In this document: positions 48,233-57,198 of the stretch, in pieces
Layout of the letters: every line of letters starts with the position of its first letter
How positions within the stretch are numbered: the stretch's first letter is position 1
Source of the DNA: Promicromonospora iranensis
Lineage (GTDB): Bacteria > Actinomycetota > Actinomycetes > Actinomycetales > Cellulomonadaceae
DNA: 64,000 nt
Reading direction: 5' to 3'
Assembly: GCF_028994805.1 (NCBI RefSeq)
Contig: NZ_JAJQQP010000002.1
Span: 464,684 to 528,683, forward strand
Translations under genes and position numbers: made by a program
The notes under the pieces: generated by a model
Told to the model about the DNA's origin: nothing
The model's input: only the letters and a program-made list of their open reading frames with translations
Databases searched by the model: none

Positions 48233-50551
48233 CTACCTCCCGGGGAGCGGGACCTGCGACCAGTCGGTGTCGGAGGCCAGGTAGAAGCCCGGGTGCGAGG
48301 GCTGGTTGTAGGTCGTCTGCTGGCGGGCCACCTCGACCCGGTACTGCGGGTCGTGCAGCAGGGTGTACATCGTGATGTCGCTCACCTCGGTGGAGAGGTA
48401 CAGCCGGAGGGCCGACGAGTCCTCGGTCCGCACCAGCATCTCCTCGCGCCAGTCGCCGAGCACGTCCGCCACCAGCGAGGGGTTGCCCTTCCAGTAGTTG
48501 TTGGTGCGCGTGCCCTCGGCGGTCAGCACGGTGCCGCGCGACCAGTCCTCGATGGTCGGCGTCTCCTCCCGGTCGCCGCTCACGACCTGCGTGGTGCCGT
48601 CGCCGGCCCAGCGGATGCTCTGGTTGAGGCCCGGGCCGGACTCGTCGAGCGACCTGCCGGTCGCGCTGAGCAAGCCGGCCGCCTGCGGACGGTCGTCGCC
48701 CGCCTGGCCGCTGTACCAGACCTCGAGACCGGGCACGTCGGGGCGCACGTCACCGACCATCGAACGACCGGTGTCGACGCCGGTGTAGTCGCCGAACAGC
48801 ACCTCGCCCGTGGCGGCGTCCCGCAGGGCCGCCCCGTAGGGCGCTACGGCTCCCCCCTCGTGGCACGTCCAGATCTCCAGCCCCGGGCGCGCTGGGTCGA
48901 TGTTGGTGACGTGCATGGCGTCCCCGTGACCCAGGTGCGCAGTCGCGCCGGGAGCGGAGGAGCCCTCGGGCAACGTGTCGGACGACGAGTACATCAGCGT
49001 GCCGTCGTCGTCGAGCGTGGCCGAGCCGTAGACGATCTCCTGCCTGCCGTCGGCGTCGACGTCCGCCGCGGACAACGAGTGGAAGCCCTGGCCCCACAGC
49101 TGCGTGAGCTCGTTGTCAGGATCGGGCAGCACGCCCTTGTTGGCGCTGTCGTCGAACGGGTTGTTCATCGGCTTGAACCCGGAGTCCGCCGTCCACCGGG
49201 TCGTGATCCGCCGGCCGTCCCACTCGTGGGCGACGATCGCGGCGCGTGTGTAGTAACCGCGGGCGAAGATCGCCGACGGGTGCTCGCCGTCCAGGTAGGC
49301 GACCCCCGACAGGAACCGGTCCACCCGGTTGCCGGGCTCGATCCGCGACCACTCGTAGTCGCCCCACCGGAGGCCGTCGTCCGTCCGGCCCGGCTCGTAG
49401 TCCACCGTGTCCAGAGGACGGCCGGAGCGGCCGTCGAAGACGGTGAGGTACTCGGGGCCCGTGAGGACGAACCCTTCGAACGTGCGCAGGTCGTTGCGGC
49501 TCGACCGGGCGGGGACCCACTCGTCGATGTAGTAGTCCGCCAGCGCACGGGCGTCGTCCTCGGCCAGCGGGTAGTCGTACCGCGGCTCGATGCCGAACGC
49601 CTCCTCGAGCGTGGCCGGCCACTGGCCGCTGCGGACCTCGGGTTCGTCGCTCCAGCCCTGGAACAGCCCCACCAGGTGGTCGGCGTAGTCGGCCGCGCTC
49701 CAGCGGTAGTCGTCGTCGTTCGTGACGCCGGCCCTGCGGTCGTGCTTCGAGATCGGGACGTACCGCTCGGCGGCCGGCCTCCCGTTCCGGTACGTCGTCA
49801 CCTTGGTGCCGGGAGCGGTCTTCACCATGAGCTCGGCCTGGTCGTCGCCGTCGAAGTCGTACACGGGGAACTGGGTGTAGTGCGCCCCCGAGCGCACGTT
49901 GACGCCCATGTCGATGCGCCACAGCTGGGTGCCGTCGAGCTCGTAGGCGTCCAGGTAGGTGTTGCCGGTGTAGCCCTTCTGCGACACGTCCTTGGAGTTC
50001 GACGGATCCCACTTGAGCACGATCTCGAGCTCGCCGTCGCCGTCCAGGTCCGCGACCGAGGCGTCGTTCGCGGAGTAGGTGTAGTTCTCCCCCGTCGGCG
50101 TGACGCCGTCGGCCGGCTTGTTCAGCGGGATGTCGAGGTGCCCGTCCGCCCACGCGGTGACGGGCGCGCTGGGCCGGCCGGCTCGGCCGCCGGTCACGGG
50201 CGCGACGGTGTAGCGGGCGTCTGCGACGTCGGCCCCCGCGTCGGTGTCCAGGTAGTTCGTCGAGCCCGTGACGGTGGCGATCCGCTTCCCGTTCCGGTGG
50301 ACGGCGAAGTCCGGGCCGGCCATCCCGGTATCCGTGTGTCCGGTGACCTCACCGCCGAGCAGACGCCAGGACAGGAACACGCCCTCGCTGGTGCGTGCGG
50401 CCACGAGCCCGCGGCCCAGATCTTCCAGCTGCGCCCCAGCGGGTACCGGGGCGCTCTTCGGCTCGACGGCGGTCGCCGTCGAGCCCGTGGCGGCCAGCAG
50501 CCCTGCCATCACGGCAGCCACCGCGCAGGTTGTCGCTCTGTTCGTTCTCAT
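48233..50551 (-). CDS. Secreted rhamnogalacturonan lyase (PL11)
   Basis: From ATG 50551, with GGAGGG upstream, the protein has 772 residues. TTCAVAAVMAGLLAATGSTATA is a Sec signal. An N-terminal Fn3-like part (DLGRGLVAARTSEGVFLSWRLLGGE) precedes an eight-bladed propeller with several calcium loops: VADLDGDGELEIVLKWDPSNSKD, VYDFDGDDQAELMVKTAPGTK, AADVDADGRQEIVYGSA, and MYTLLHDPQYRVEVARQQTTYNQPSHPGFYLASD at the end. These are PL11 hallmarks. It cleaves the rhamnogalacturonan I backbone outside the cell by beta-elimination. It ends without a carbohydrate-binding module. Confidence 0.94.
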   Translation of the reverse strand: MRTNRATTCAVAAVMAGLLAATGSTATAVEPKSAPVPAGAQLEDLGRGLVAARTSEGVFLSWRLLGGEVTGHTDTGMAGPDFAVHRNGKRIATVTGSTNYLDTDAGADVADARYTVAPVTGGRAGRPSAPVTAWADGHLDIPLNKPADGVTPTGENYTYSANDASVADLDGDGELEIVLKWDPSNSKDVSQKGYTGNTYLDAYELDGTQLWRIDMGVNVRSGAHYTQFPVYDFDGDDQAELMVKTAPGTKVTTYRNGRPAAERYVPISKHDRRAGVTNDDDYRWSAADYADHLVGLFQGWSDEPEVRSGQWPATLEEAFGIEPRYDYPLAEDDARALADYYIDEWVPARSSRNDLRTFEGFVLTGPEYLTVFDGRSGRPLDTVDYEPGRTDDGLRWGDYEWSRIEPGNRVDRFLSGVAYLDGEHPSAIFARGYYTRAAIVAHEWDGRRITTRWTADSGFKPMNNPFDDSANKGVLPDPDNELTQLWGQGFHSLSAADVDADGRQEIVYGSATLDDDGTLMYSSSDTLPEGSSAPGATAHLGHGDAMHVTNIDPARPGLEIWTCHEGGAVAPYGAALRDAATGEVLFGDYTGVDTGRSMVGDVRPDVPGLEVWYSGQAGDDRPQAAGLLSATGRSLDESGPGLNQSIRWAGDGTTQVVSGDREETPTIEDWSRGTVLTAEGTRTNNYWKGNPSLVADVLGDWREEMLVRTEDSSALRLYLSTEVSDITMYTLLHDPQYRVEVARQQTTYNQPSHPGFYLASDTDWSQVPLPGR

Positions 50552-51193
50552 TCGCTCGTTCCCTCCATGCGCCATCGCACGTGCGGTCGTTCGCGAGGCG
50601 TCGCCCGGCCGGGCCACACCGAGACGGCCGGGCGAGCGAGATGGTTGGCGCACCCTCGTTGGTGCGCGGCATCCCGGCAGTCCGGCGCCCGCCGACTGAA
50701 TCGATAAAACACGAATCGGTAAGCGTTGTCCAGCCCTCCTCGGGGCACGGGCACCGGCGGATCAGCATGGCTCTGGCGACGTGCCCTGGTCCAGCAGCCG
50801 CCAGGACGGCACCGAGCCCACGGGGTCGGGGCGGAGCGCGACGAGCCCTCGCCCCAGCCCCCGTAGGTCGGCTCGGTCGTTTCAGCGCGGATGCTTCCTG
50901 GCTCGGCAGCTCACCAGGCGACGTGACCGGCCGCGTCGACAAAGGTTACTGACATGGGGGCTTCCGCTATGCCCGGTGCCGGCCATTCATGCAATATGCC
51001 CGCCGAGCGGTTCTCTGAGAAACGTGAGGTGCGCAAGGGGGACAGATCTTGCGGGCCGCCCTGAAGACCTCCAGCAGTTCGGCAGCGTGCCGGAGCCCGC
51101 GCCTGACGCCGGGCCGTCCCCGGATGTGAACGGCGACGGGTTCTGAAACCCTGGCCCTGTCAGCACAGTTGACGAATAGAGGGGCGAATACTC
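50552..51193. other. Intergenic region upstream of PL11
   Basis: About 640 bp. It holds an AT-rich direct repeat GAATCGAT/GAATCGGT (50698-50720, 15 bp period), a hairpin GCGCACC/GGTGCGC (50648-50667), and the leader of the small membrane protein at 51194. The direct repeat is a candidate activator or repressor site for the lyase. No gene was supported. Confidence 0.5.
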
Positions 51194-51454
51194 ATGATCG
51201 GGTTCATCGTCGCAGGTCTAGTCATCGGCGCCCTGGCGCGGCTCGTGAAGCCGGGCAAGCAGAACCTGGGGCTGCTCGCCACGCTCCTGCTCGGGCTTGC
51301 CGGATCGGTGATCGGGGGCGTCATCGCCAACCTGCTCGGCACCGGAGACATCTTCGAGCTGAACGTCCTGGGCTTCATCGTTGCGGTCGTTGCAGCCGTC
51401 CTGCTGATCGGCGTGGCAGAAGGGCTGGCCGGACGTCGCAAGGGAGCCCCCTGA
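51194..51454 (+). CDS. GlsB/YeaQ/YmgE-family stress membrane protein
   Basis: This 86-residue protein is a small three-helix membrane protein: MIGFIVAGLVIGALARLVKPGKQNLGLLATLLLGLAGSVIGGVIANLLG then VLGFIVAVVAAVLLIGVAEG. The early GALARLVKPG and GSVIGG motifs are those of the transglycosylase-associated YeaQ/YmgE group. The function is unknown; members are induced by general stress. AGAGGGG lies 10 bp upstream of the ATG. Confidence 0.92.
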   Translation: MIGFIVAGLVIGALARLVKPGKQNLGLLATLLLGLAGSVIGGVIANLLGTGDIFELNVLGFIVAVVAAVLLIGVAEGLAGRRKGAP

Positions 51455-51476
51455 CATTGCCTGTCGTTCACGGCCC

Positions 51477-51725
51477 CTAGAACATTGGTTCACGGGCGCG
51501 GGACCGCCCATGAGAGTCCCGGCGTCCGGCCTGCTGGCCAGAGGACAGGAATCCCTCGAAGGCATCGCCCAGCCCTGCATCGGACAACAGCCGCTGCGCG
51601 ATCGACGCCGACCCGCTGCTCAGGGCGACCAGCCGGATGCCCAGCTCCGCCAGCTGTCGCACGCCGGCGGGCACGTCTGGGTGGACCGCCAGCCCGGTGA
51701 ACGCGCCCTGTGAGCCGTCGTGCAT
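51477..51725 (-). pseudogene. Haloacid dehalogenase-like (HAD) fragment
   Basis: PDVPAGVRQLAELGIRLVALSSGSASIAQRLLSDAGLGDAFEGFLS is the middle of a type II haloacid dehalogenase (cap end and motif II Ser/Thr region). The nucleophile Asp of motif I and the motifs III/IV are missing. The tail after GFLSSGQQ is unrelated. A deletion remnant. Confidence 0.55.
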
Positions 51726-51762
51726 GTCAGCGGTCGTGTGTGGCAGTCGTCAGCCGTGTCGG

Positions 51763-52008
51763 TCATCGTGTTCCGGCAGGCGCGGCCCCGGATTCGTCGC
51801 CGTCGTCGGGGACCCACCGCAGCACGTCTCCCGGCTGGCATTCGAGAGCCGCACAGATCGCGTCGAGCGTCGAGAACCGAACCGCCTTCGCGCGGCCGTT
51901 CTTCAGCACCGACACGTTGGCCGGGCTCAGGCCGATCGCATCGGCGAAGTCGCCGACCGACATCTTGCGCTTCGCCAGGAGAACATCGATCTCGACGACG
52001 ATCGCCAT
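51763..52008 (-). CDS. Cro/C1-type HTH regulator
   Basis: The ATG at 52008 overlaps the stop of the DUF2975 gene (ATGA); the product has 81 residues. It is a single HTH_26/Cro-C1 domain: VVEIDVLLAKRKMSVGDFADAIGLSPANVSVLKNGRAKAVRFSTLDAICAALECQPGDVLRWVPDD. Such small regulators are paired with DUF2975 membrane proteins in many Gram-positives and probably repress the operon. The pair's physiological role is unknown. Confidence 0.9.
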   Translation of the reverse strand: MAIVVEIDVLLAKRKMSVGDFADAIGLSPANVSVLKNGRAKAVRFSTLDAICAALECQPGDVLRWVPDDGDESGAAPAGTR

Positions 52009-52508
52009 CAGAGCACGCCGTCCAGCTCGATCTGCGCTTCCGTCGCCCGTTCGACGAGTCGATGGGCCACGAACACGACACCGAGCAGGGCGATGCCGAC
52101 CAGACATCCCAGGCCGCTCGCCATCCACAGCCCCAGCTCCCCCATGCCGTCGTCGTCGGGCGTCGGGATCCCCACGAACGTCAGGTACACGAAGAAGCCG
52201 CTGGTGAGCAGCGTCGCGGCGCCGATCGCCGCACCGATCGTGATCACCCAGGGCTGCGTGCCCGGCCGGAAGAAGATGCCCGTCTGGGCACGGAAGACGA
52301 GCACCCAGAGGGCCGCGAGCGATACCTGCGCGCAGGCGATGAAAGCGATCCCGGCGGCCAGGAACGGGACACGGTAGGGCTCGTACGCCGGGAAGTGCCG
52401 GACCTCGTCGGCCGCGATCCCGGGCAGGATCATGATCTGAGCGAACAGGCTGAAGGCGATGCCGCTGAAGATCAGCAGCGTGAGCATGTTGAAGACGATG
52501 CGGTTCAT
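52008..52508 (-). CDS. DUF2975-family membrane protein
   Basis: This 166-residue protein has four membrane segments (LLIFSGIAFSLFAQIMILPGIAAD, FLAAGIAFIACAQVSLAALWVLV, ITIGAAIGAATLLTSGFFVYLTF, MASGLGCLVGIALLGVVFVAHRLV) with the family's short acidic loops. It is coupled by ATGA overlap to the Cro/C1 regulator. The leader contains strong inverted repeats. Confidence 0.85.
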   Translation of the reverse strand: MNRIVFNMLTLLIFSGIAFSLFAQIMILPGIAADEVRHFPAYEPYRVPFLAAGIAFIACAQVSLAALWVLVFRAQTGIFFRPGTQPWVITIGAAIGAATLLTSGFFVYLTFVGIPTPDDDGMGELGLWMASGLGCLVGIALLGVVFVAHRLVERATEAQIELDGVL

Positions 52509-52513
52509 ACAGC

Positions 52514-52550
52514 GATTATCGATGCGGATCGCTCGATAATCAATCGATTA
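52514..52550. promoter_or_regulatory. Operator-like inverted repeats upstream of DUF2975/HTH operon
   Basis: GATTATCGA (52514-52522) and its exact complement TCGATAATC (52533-52541) are followed by AATCGATTA (52542-52550). The cluster is AT-rich against its surroundings and probably holds the promoter and the site of the operon's own HTH protein. Confidence 0.6.
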
Positions 52551-52681
52551 GTGGTGACGCTCGATCGATCACTTGGCCGTGGCCGCACGACCGTCACGGC
52601 ACGCCGGACGGGTGGCGAGGGCGCCACCCGTCCGGCGTCATCTCGTGACGGTTCGACGGCGAGGCCGCGTGCAGCCAGGTC

Positions 52682-53863
52682 TCAGTACAGGATGGACGCC
52701 TGCTCGCGCGGCCACGCGAGGGTGGCGTAGATCTGGACCATGGCCGCCTGCTCCAGCAGCTCGGTGTGCTCGTCCCCGGCGTTGAACAGCCCGCTCGCGG
52801 GCTCGCGCTCGGTGCGCCACTGGCGGTCGGCATAGTCCGCCATGGCGTGCCGGTACGTCGTACCGCCGGTCACCGACTCCAGCAGGAGAAGGTTCTTGAA
52901 CCAGATGGAGTTGAAGAACATCGGCTGGCCGGCCAACCGCCCCTCGGTGACGTAGTAGCGGTAGGACGCCGCTGCGATCGCCTTCGCCTTCTCCAGGTAG
53001 CGCTCGTCGCCGGTTGCCTCGTACAGCAGGGTGTAGGTGCCCACGGGGACACCCTGGTTGTACGACCACTGCGTGCGGTCGATGGACCCGTCGAGCTTGA
53101 TGTTGTCCCAGTAGAGGCCGTTCGGTGCGAGCAGGTGCTCGTCGGTCCACTCCACCATCCGCAACGCCCAGTCGAGGTAGTGCTGCTCCCCGGTGATCAT
53201 GAACAGGCGGGTGGCGAGCTGCGCGCCAGGCATCGTGGAGACGGTGTTGCGGTCGCTGCTCCAGTCGGCCTGGGTCCAGAACACACCGCCGGGCGCCGGG
53301 TGCGACGGGTCGGTGTCCCACCCGGAGACCACGAGCTCGAAGATCTCCTCGGCACGCCTCAGCGCCGCCTCGTCGCCGGTCGCCAGATGCTGCTGCACCT
53401 TGGCGAGCGCGACCCACTCGTTGTCGTCGTAGAAGATGTCCCCGCCACCGCCGTACGGGGCGCGCGGGTACGAGTCGTAGCCGGGCAGCCCGGTGGTGCC
53501 GCCGTCGGCATTCCAGAAGTGCTCCTGACCTCGGGCGTCGTCCGCGAGGTCGTCCTCGAACGACCGGCCCAGGGCACCGGGCAGCCCGGTCAGGTCGAGC
53601 GTCGCGACGTGCGCCTGGGAGTGCGGCCACTCGAACGAGTAGGCGCGGTCGTCGGCCCCGCTCGGGTACCGCTCGCGGTAGAGGCCGGAGCCGTCGTCCG
53701 CCGCCATGTACTCCTGCATCGCGTCGTACGATGCGATGGCCCGCTGCACCTGCGTGCGCTGCGACGCCGCGGGTGCCCCGCCGCCCTGCGCACCCGCTGA
53801 GGGCGCCGCCCCCAGCGCGCACGACAGCGCGACGACCGTAGCGGCAACTCTGGTGAACCTCAT
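52682..53863 (-). CDS. Secreted GH76 alpha-1,6-mannanase-like enzyme
   Basis: From ATG 53863, with AAGGAG eight bases upstream, the protein has 393 residues. The signal peptide is VAATVVALSCALGAAPSAGA. The (alpha/alpha)6 domain carries the catalytic Asp pair in DIFYDDNEWVAL near 147-148. Other family parts are FWTQADWSSDRNTVSTMPGAQLATRLF, GLYWDNIK, WSYNQGVPVGTYTLLYEATGDERYLEKA and LLEQAAMVQIYATLAW. It would hydrolyse alpha-1,6-mannan, for example of yeast walls, or remodel mannolipids. It has no accessory module. A LacI-type palindrome lies about 150 bp upstream. Confidence 0.92.
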   Translation of the reverse strand: MRFTRVAATVVALSCALGAAPSAGAQGGGAPAASQRTQVQRAIASYDAMQEYMAADDGSGLYRERYPSGADDRAYSFEWPHSQAHVATLDLTGLPGALGRSFEDDLADDARGQEHFWNADGGTTGLPGYDSYPRAPYGGGGDIFYDDNEWVALAKVQQHLATGDEAALRRAEEIFELVVSGWDTDPSHPAPGGVFWTQADWSSDRNTVSTMPGAQLATRLFMITGEQHYLDWALRMVEWTDEHLLAPNGLYWDNIKLDGSIDRTQWSYNQGVPVGTYTLLYEATGDERYLEKAKAIAAASYRYYVTEGRLAGQPMFFNSIWFKNLLLLESVTGGTTYRHAMADYADRQWRTEREPASGLFNAGDEHTELLEQAAMVQIYATLAWPREQASILY

Positions 53864-54284
53864 CGTTCGCTCCTTCGTTCGGTGGTGCTCGGTCGATCGG
53901 TGGTGTTCGGACCGGGGACCTGGACCGGGGTCAGGTCGAGCGGCACGCCGTCGCCAGCACGCTCGGGCGCCGCTCGGAACGGTCGGGACACCGGGCCGAA
54001 GGCGGCGCATGTCAGCGCTGTCATTCCTGCCAGCGGATGTCTCGGCATCGTCCTCGATTTCCCTTTCGGCGCCCCCTGCGGCCAACGAGCCCGGCGATCT
54101 CGCCCGCCAGATGCTCGGCCGTGGGTCGTGTGATGGCCAGACGCAGCCCCGCGAAGTCTCCTTCGACTCGGATCGGTCCCAAGCGTCCTGAACAACTGGC
54201 GGCCAGGTTATGGGATCCGACCTCACCGGTCAACGACGCGCCCCGGCCAGGGGCCCCAACCACGACGAGCAATGGGGAGCTCGC
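53864..54284. other. Intergenic region upstream of GH76
   Basis: About 420 bp. It holds the GH76 leader and a LacI-type palindrome at 54009-54024. A minus-strand frame at 54021-54227 (GRLGPIRVEGDFAGLRLAIT, then RPTAEHLAGEIAGL) looks weakly coding but has no clear start; it is not called as a gene. Confidence 0.4.
54009..54024 (-). promoter_or_regulatory. LacI-type operator candidate upstream of GH76
   Basis: ATGTCAGCGCTGTCAT is palindromic at 14 of 16 positions, with the same AGCGCT centre as the site before GH43 (7457-7472). It suggests related sugar control of both secreted glycosidases. Confidence 0.45.
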
Positions 54285-54800
54285 TCAGGCGCCTGGCTTC
54301 CGCGTGCGCCGGTAATGGCGCCGAGCCTTGAACCTGTTGCCGCAGAGGGCCATCGAGCACCAGCGGGCGGTATTCGCGTTGCTGCGGTCGTGCAGAAAAC
54401 GGCAGCACTCGGGATTCGCGCACGGCCGCAGGCGCCCGGGCTCGCGCTCGCCGAGAACTGCCCAGGCCAGGAGCACCCGGGCTGCGAGTGCCTCGTCGGT
54501 GGGTGCCTGCAGCTCCCAGCCGAGGGTGCCGTCGTGCAGCCGGGGCCGCAGCTCGATCCGTTCGAGGTGCGCCTCGAGCGTCTGCGGGTCGGCGGCCCCA
54601 CGGACGACATCCTGGATCGCGGCGCGCACGCGGCGCAGAGCCGCGATCTCGCCGGCTCCACCGGCTCCGCCGTGGCCTGCCGCCCACTCCTGGGCCATGT
54701 CGGGGTCGGCGAGCTCGTCGGTCCGCTCGCCGTCGACCACCGGGGTCGTGTTCAGCAGGTCCAGCAGCAGGTCCTCGTCCTCCCGCGTCACAACATCCAC
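54285..54800 (-). CDS. CGNR zinc-finger regulator (ABATE domain)
   Basis: A GTG at 54800 with GAGGAGG seven bases upstream gives 171 residues. The ABATE-type N-terminal domain includes DLLLDLLNTTPVVDGERTDEL and RRVRAAIQDVVRG. The CGNR finger at the C-terminus is RPCANPECCRFLHDRSNANTARWCSMALCGNRFKARRHYRR, with CxxxxC...CxxxxCGNR zinc ligands. The family acts as transcription regulators. It is divergent from an epoxide-hydrolase-like gene 85 bp away and probably controls it. Confidence 0.93.
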   Translation of the reverse strand: MDVVTREDEDLLLDLLNTTPVVDGERTDELADPDMAQEWAAGHGGAGGAGEIAALRRVRAAIQDVVRGAADPQTLEAHLERIELRPRLHDGTLGWELQAPTDEALAARVLLAWAVLGEREPGRLRPCANPECCRFLHDRSNANTARWCSMALCGNRFKARRHYRRTRKPGA

Positions 54801-54821
54801 TTCTAACCTCCTCAGTTGGTG

Positions 54822-54851
54822 TTGACAGGTTAGCAGCGGCGGTGCTCAGAT
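54822..54851 (+). promoter_or_regulatory. Promoter candidate for the epoxide-hydrolase-like gene
   Basis: TTGACA (54822-54827) and TCAGAT (54846-54851) are separated by 18 bp and end 33 bp before the ATG at 54885. The -35 is a perfect sigma-70 match; the -10 is weaker. The site also lies in the leader of the divergent CGNR regulator. Confidence 0.5.
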
Positions 54852-54884
54852 AACCACACAGCACCTTCCGAGAGGGTTAGCATC

Positions 54885-55754
54885 ATGGTCGCCATCCACC
54901 ACAGGTTCGCCGAGGTCGAGGGCCGCAGGATCTTCTACCGCGAGGCCGGCCTCACCGACGCACCGACGGTCGTGCTGCTGCACGGCTACCCGACCAGCTC
55001 GCACATGTTCCGCACGCTGATCCCGCGGCTCGCCGAGGAGTACCACGTCGTGGCGCCTGACCACCTGGGGTTCGGGCTGTCCGACGCACCCGGCGTGGAC
55101 GAGTTCGACTACAGCTTCGACGCGCTCACCCGCATCACGTCCGCGTTGCTGGCACAGCTTGGTCTGACGCGGTACGCCATCTACGTCCAGGACTACGGCG
55201 CACCCATCGGCTGGCGACTGGCGCTGGAGAACCCGTCCGCGATCACGGCGATCATCAGCCAGAGCGGCAACGCGTATGAGGAAGGCTTCGTCGAGGGCTT
55301 CTGGAAGGACGTCTGGTCCTACGCCACAGACCAGAACGAGCACACCGAGACCGCCATCCGCTTCGCGCTGACCCGCGAGGCGATCCGGTGGCAGTACCTC
55401 CACGGGGTCCCCGATCCCACCGTCGTGGACCCCGGGACGTGGGAGCACGACCTCGCCCTCGTCTCCCGCGCGGGCAACGACCTGGTGCAGCTCCAGCTGT
55501 TCCGTGACTACGCCACCAACCCGCCGCTGTATCCCGCGGTGCACGAGTACTTCCGCTCTTCACAGGTGCCGCTGCTGGCCGTCTGGGGCGAGCACGACGA
55601 GATCTTCGGACCGGCCGGCGCCCGAGCATTCGCCAGGGACCTGCCCGACGCTCGGATCGCCCTGCTTCCCGGCGGGCACTTCCTCCTCGAGTCCCACCTC
55701 GACGAGGTCGCCGCCCAGATCCGCGACTTCCTCGCGACCGCACTCACCCGCTGA
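54885..55754 (+). CDS. Epoxide hydrolase/haloalkane dehalogenase-like alpha/beta hydrolase
   Basis: This 289-residue protein has VVLLHGYPTSSHMFRTLIPRLAEEYHVVAPDHLGFGLSDAP and an Asp nucleophile in VQDYGAPIGWRLAL, which separates it from serine esterases and places it with epoxide hydrolases and haloalkane dehalogenases. AVWGEHDEIF and LPGGHFLLESHLDEVA supply the late acid and the His. The HGYPTS oxyanion motif favours an epoxide hydrolase. It is cytosolic. Probable target of the divergent CGNR regulator; the substrate is unknown. Confidence 0.88.
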   Translation: MVAIHHRFAEVEGRRIFYREAGLTDAPTVVLLHGYPTSSHMFRTLIPRLAEEYHVVAPDHLGFGLSDAPGVDEFDYSFDALTRITSALLAQLGLTRYAIYVQDYGAPIGWRLALENPSAITAIISQSGNAYEEGFVEGFWKDVWSYATDQNEHTETAIRFALTREAIRWQYLHGVPDPTVVDPGTWEHDLALVSRAGNDLVQLQLFRDYATNPPLYPAVHEYFRSSQVPLLAVWGEHDEIFGPAGARAFARDLPDARIALLPGGHFLLESHLDEVAAQIRDFLATALTR

Positions 55755-55861
55755 CCGGGACAGTGCGCGGCCTGCGACTTCGGCGAGCGATTCCTCCAGG
55801 ACACGGACGGAACGTCCATCCCTGTGGTTCCTGGTTCACCGCAGATGGTCGGGAAGGAGTA

Positions 55862-55979
55862 GCGGTCACTGGTCGTGCTCGCCATCGGTCCCCTTCACTA
55901 CCGCAGCACCATCGAGCACGGCGCGATCGACCCCGACGTCGTCGAGGCCGCCGTCAACGCCGTCGGAACATGGAGATGA
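55862..55979 (+). pseudogene. Possible TetR C-terminal remnant
   Basis: The short frame VVLAIGPLHYRSTIEHGAIDPDVVEAAVNAVG resembles the end of TetR effector domains (aplhyR...g.id..vve..vd.vl). A stop codon at 55859 cuts it off from any HTH. The 100 bp before it hold nothing recognisable. Confidence 0.4.
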
Positions 55980-56002
55980 CCGCCCGAAGCTGCGCACCCG
56001 GA

Positions 56003-56347
56003 TCAACTGGTCACAGATTCGACCGCCTTCACTTCCACGACGACAGGCAGATCGAGCTGGTCGCTGACGTGGTCCGCGACCGCGCAGAGGTCGGCCTCCG
56101 TGACGGGTGGGTGCAGGCCGATATGGATCGTGCCGTCATCCGCCTGATGGGCCGCGGAGATCTCTGCGTCAGTGCCGTTGAGGACCGGAACCAGGTCCTC
56201 GGTGACGTCGAGCTTGACCACATCCGCACCCACTTGCGGTCCGCGAGAGCAACTCGAGTCGGAGTTGGCCTCGCCCGAAGCACAGCCGGTCAGGGCCGCA
56301 GCGGTCACCAGCGACGCGATCGCGAGCCGAACGGTGGGTGATCTCAC
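56003..56347 (-). CDS. Small secreted lipoprotein
   Basis: A GTG at 56347, with GAGGAG six bases upstream, gives 114 residues. The signal LAIASLVTAAALTGCASG contains the lipobox LTGC, so Cys21 should be lipidated and the protein anchored outside the membrane. The mature part has two further Cys-containing segments (SSCSRG and ADLCAVADHVSDQL) and a beta-alpha-beta pattern (VVKLDVTEDLVPVL, HIGLHPPVTEADLCAV, LPVVVEVKAVES). No domain was recognised. It stands alone. Confidence 0.75.
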   Translation of the reverse strand: MRSPTVRLAIASLVTAAALTGCASGEANSDSSCSRGPQVGADVVKLDVTEDLVPVLNGTDAEISAAHQADDGTIHIGLHPPVTEADLCAVADHVSDQLDLPVVVEVKAVESVTS

Positions 56348-56712
56348 GGGTGTCTCCTCGAAGCGTGGCGGCCCGTCCTGTTTCGTCGAGTGGGACCTGA
56401 AAGCGAGAGACGTTCCAAGCGATCTGCTGAAGCTCCGACGGAAAGGAACGTTCCAGGCCGCGGCCCGGCCAAGACCCCCAGGGTCGGTTATGTCCGGTAT
56501 GACAGGGAGGCGCGCGCTCCGGTGGCGAACGCCCGGCCGGCCTCGCAGTATCGGCTAGGTCCTGCAGCGACGAGGTCACGACTCAAGCATTCAGCGACGT
56601 CTGGGAGACCATGCCGATCTCCGACGTCCTTCACTGACACCTACCGGTTCGGTGGCGGCCACGAGGTCACTCGATCCTGGCCGCCACTCTGCGAGGCCCG
56701 GCCGGGTGGTGA
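56348..56712. other. Gene-free intergenic stretch
   Basis: About 365 bp. ACGTTCCAAGCG and AACGTTCCAGG form a loose repeat near 56410-56455. No credible gene was found. Confidence 0.45.
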
Positions 56713-57141
56713 CTACTCCTCGGCCAGCGCGTCGCGGTCGGCGACGAACGCGGCATGCGCTGTGAGAACCCTCCACCCTGCTTGGTCGTCGTGTGTCCAG
56801 GTCCGGGTGTAGCGCATGCGGGCAGCCAGGCGCTCGCCGCCGAAGGTGCCCTCAAGAGTGCCGAGGAACAAGGTGACCCCGGTGCGGGCAGTCACCAGTA
56901 CTTTGAGGTCCTCTTCCTCGACGCGACTCATCACCTGGTAGCCGGATGCGTGCGCCCGCAGGTCGTCCCGCTTGGACAGGACGCTCCCGTCCGGCCCGGT
57001 GAACAGAGCCGTGTCGTCGATCAGGCGGTCCAGGGCGTCGACGTCGGACGCGAGCTGGGCGGCCTGCAGGCGCCTCTCGGCTTGACGGAGGCTTTCAGCG
57101 TGGTCGGCGATCATCATGGACACAGCGTGCCGAGCGGGCAT
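56713..57141 (-). CDS. NTF2-like (DUF4440/SnoaL-type) protein
   Basis: The 142-residue product (ATG 57141; ATG 57117 would remove eight residues) has the cone-shaped NTF2 pattern: ESLRQAERRLQAAQLASDVDALDRLIDDTALFTGPDGSVLSKRDDLRAHASG, then VEEEDLKVLVTARTGVTLFLGTLEGTFGGERLAARMRYTRTWTHDDQAGWRVLTAHAAFV. DUF4440 members include small isomerases and ligand-binding proteins. It lies just downstream of the GAF-ANTAR gene in the same direction (57 bp) but the spacing does not force an operon. No specific function. Confidence 0.88.
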   Translation of the reverse strand: MPARHAVSMMIADHAESLRQAERRLQAAQLASDVDALDRLIDDTALFTGPDGSVLSKRDDLRAHASGYQVMSRVEEEDLKVLVTARTGVTLFLGTLEGTFGGERLAARMRYTRTWTHDDQAGWRVLTAHAAFVADRDALAEE

Positions 57142-57198
57142 GCCCCCACACCAGGAGATACGCTCCCGGCAGACGCCGCGTCGACAGTCTCGTGGTGA

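Noticed and set aside
48233..50707. A long plus-strand frame opposite the PL11 gene.
   Set aside because: It is a mirror of the real gene in GC-rich DNA, with composition of shadow frames and no domain.
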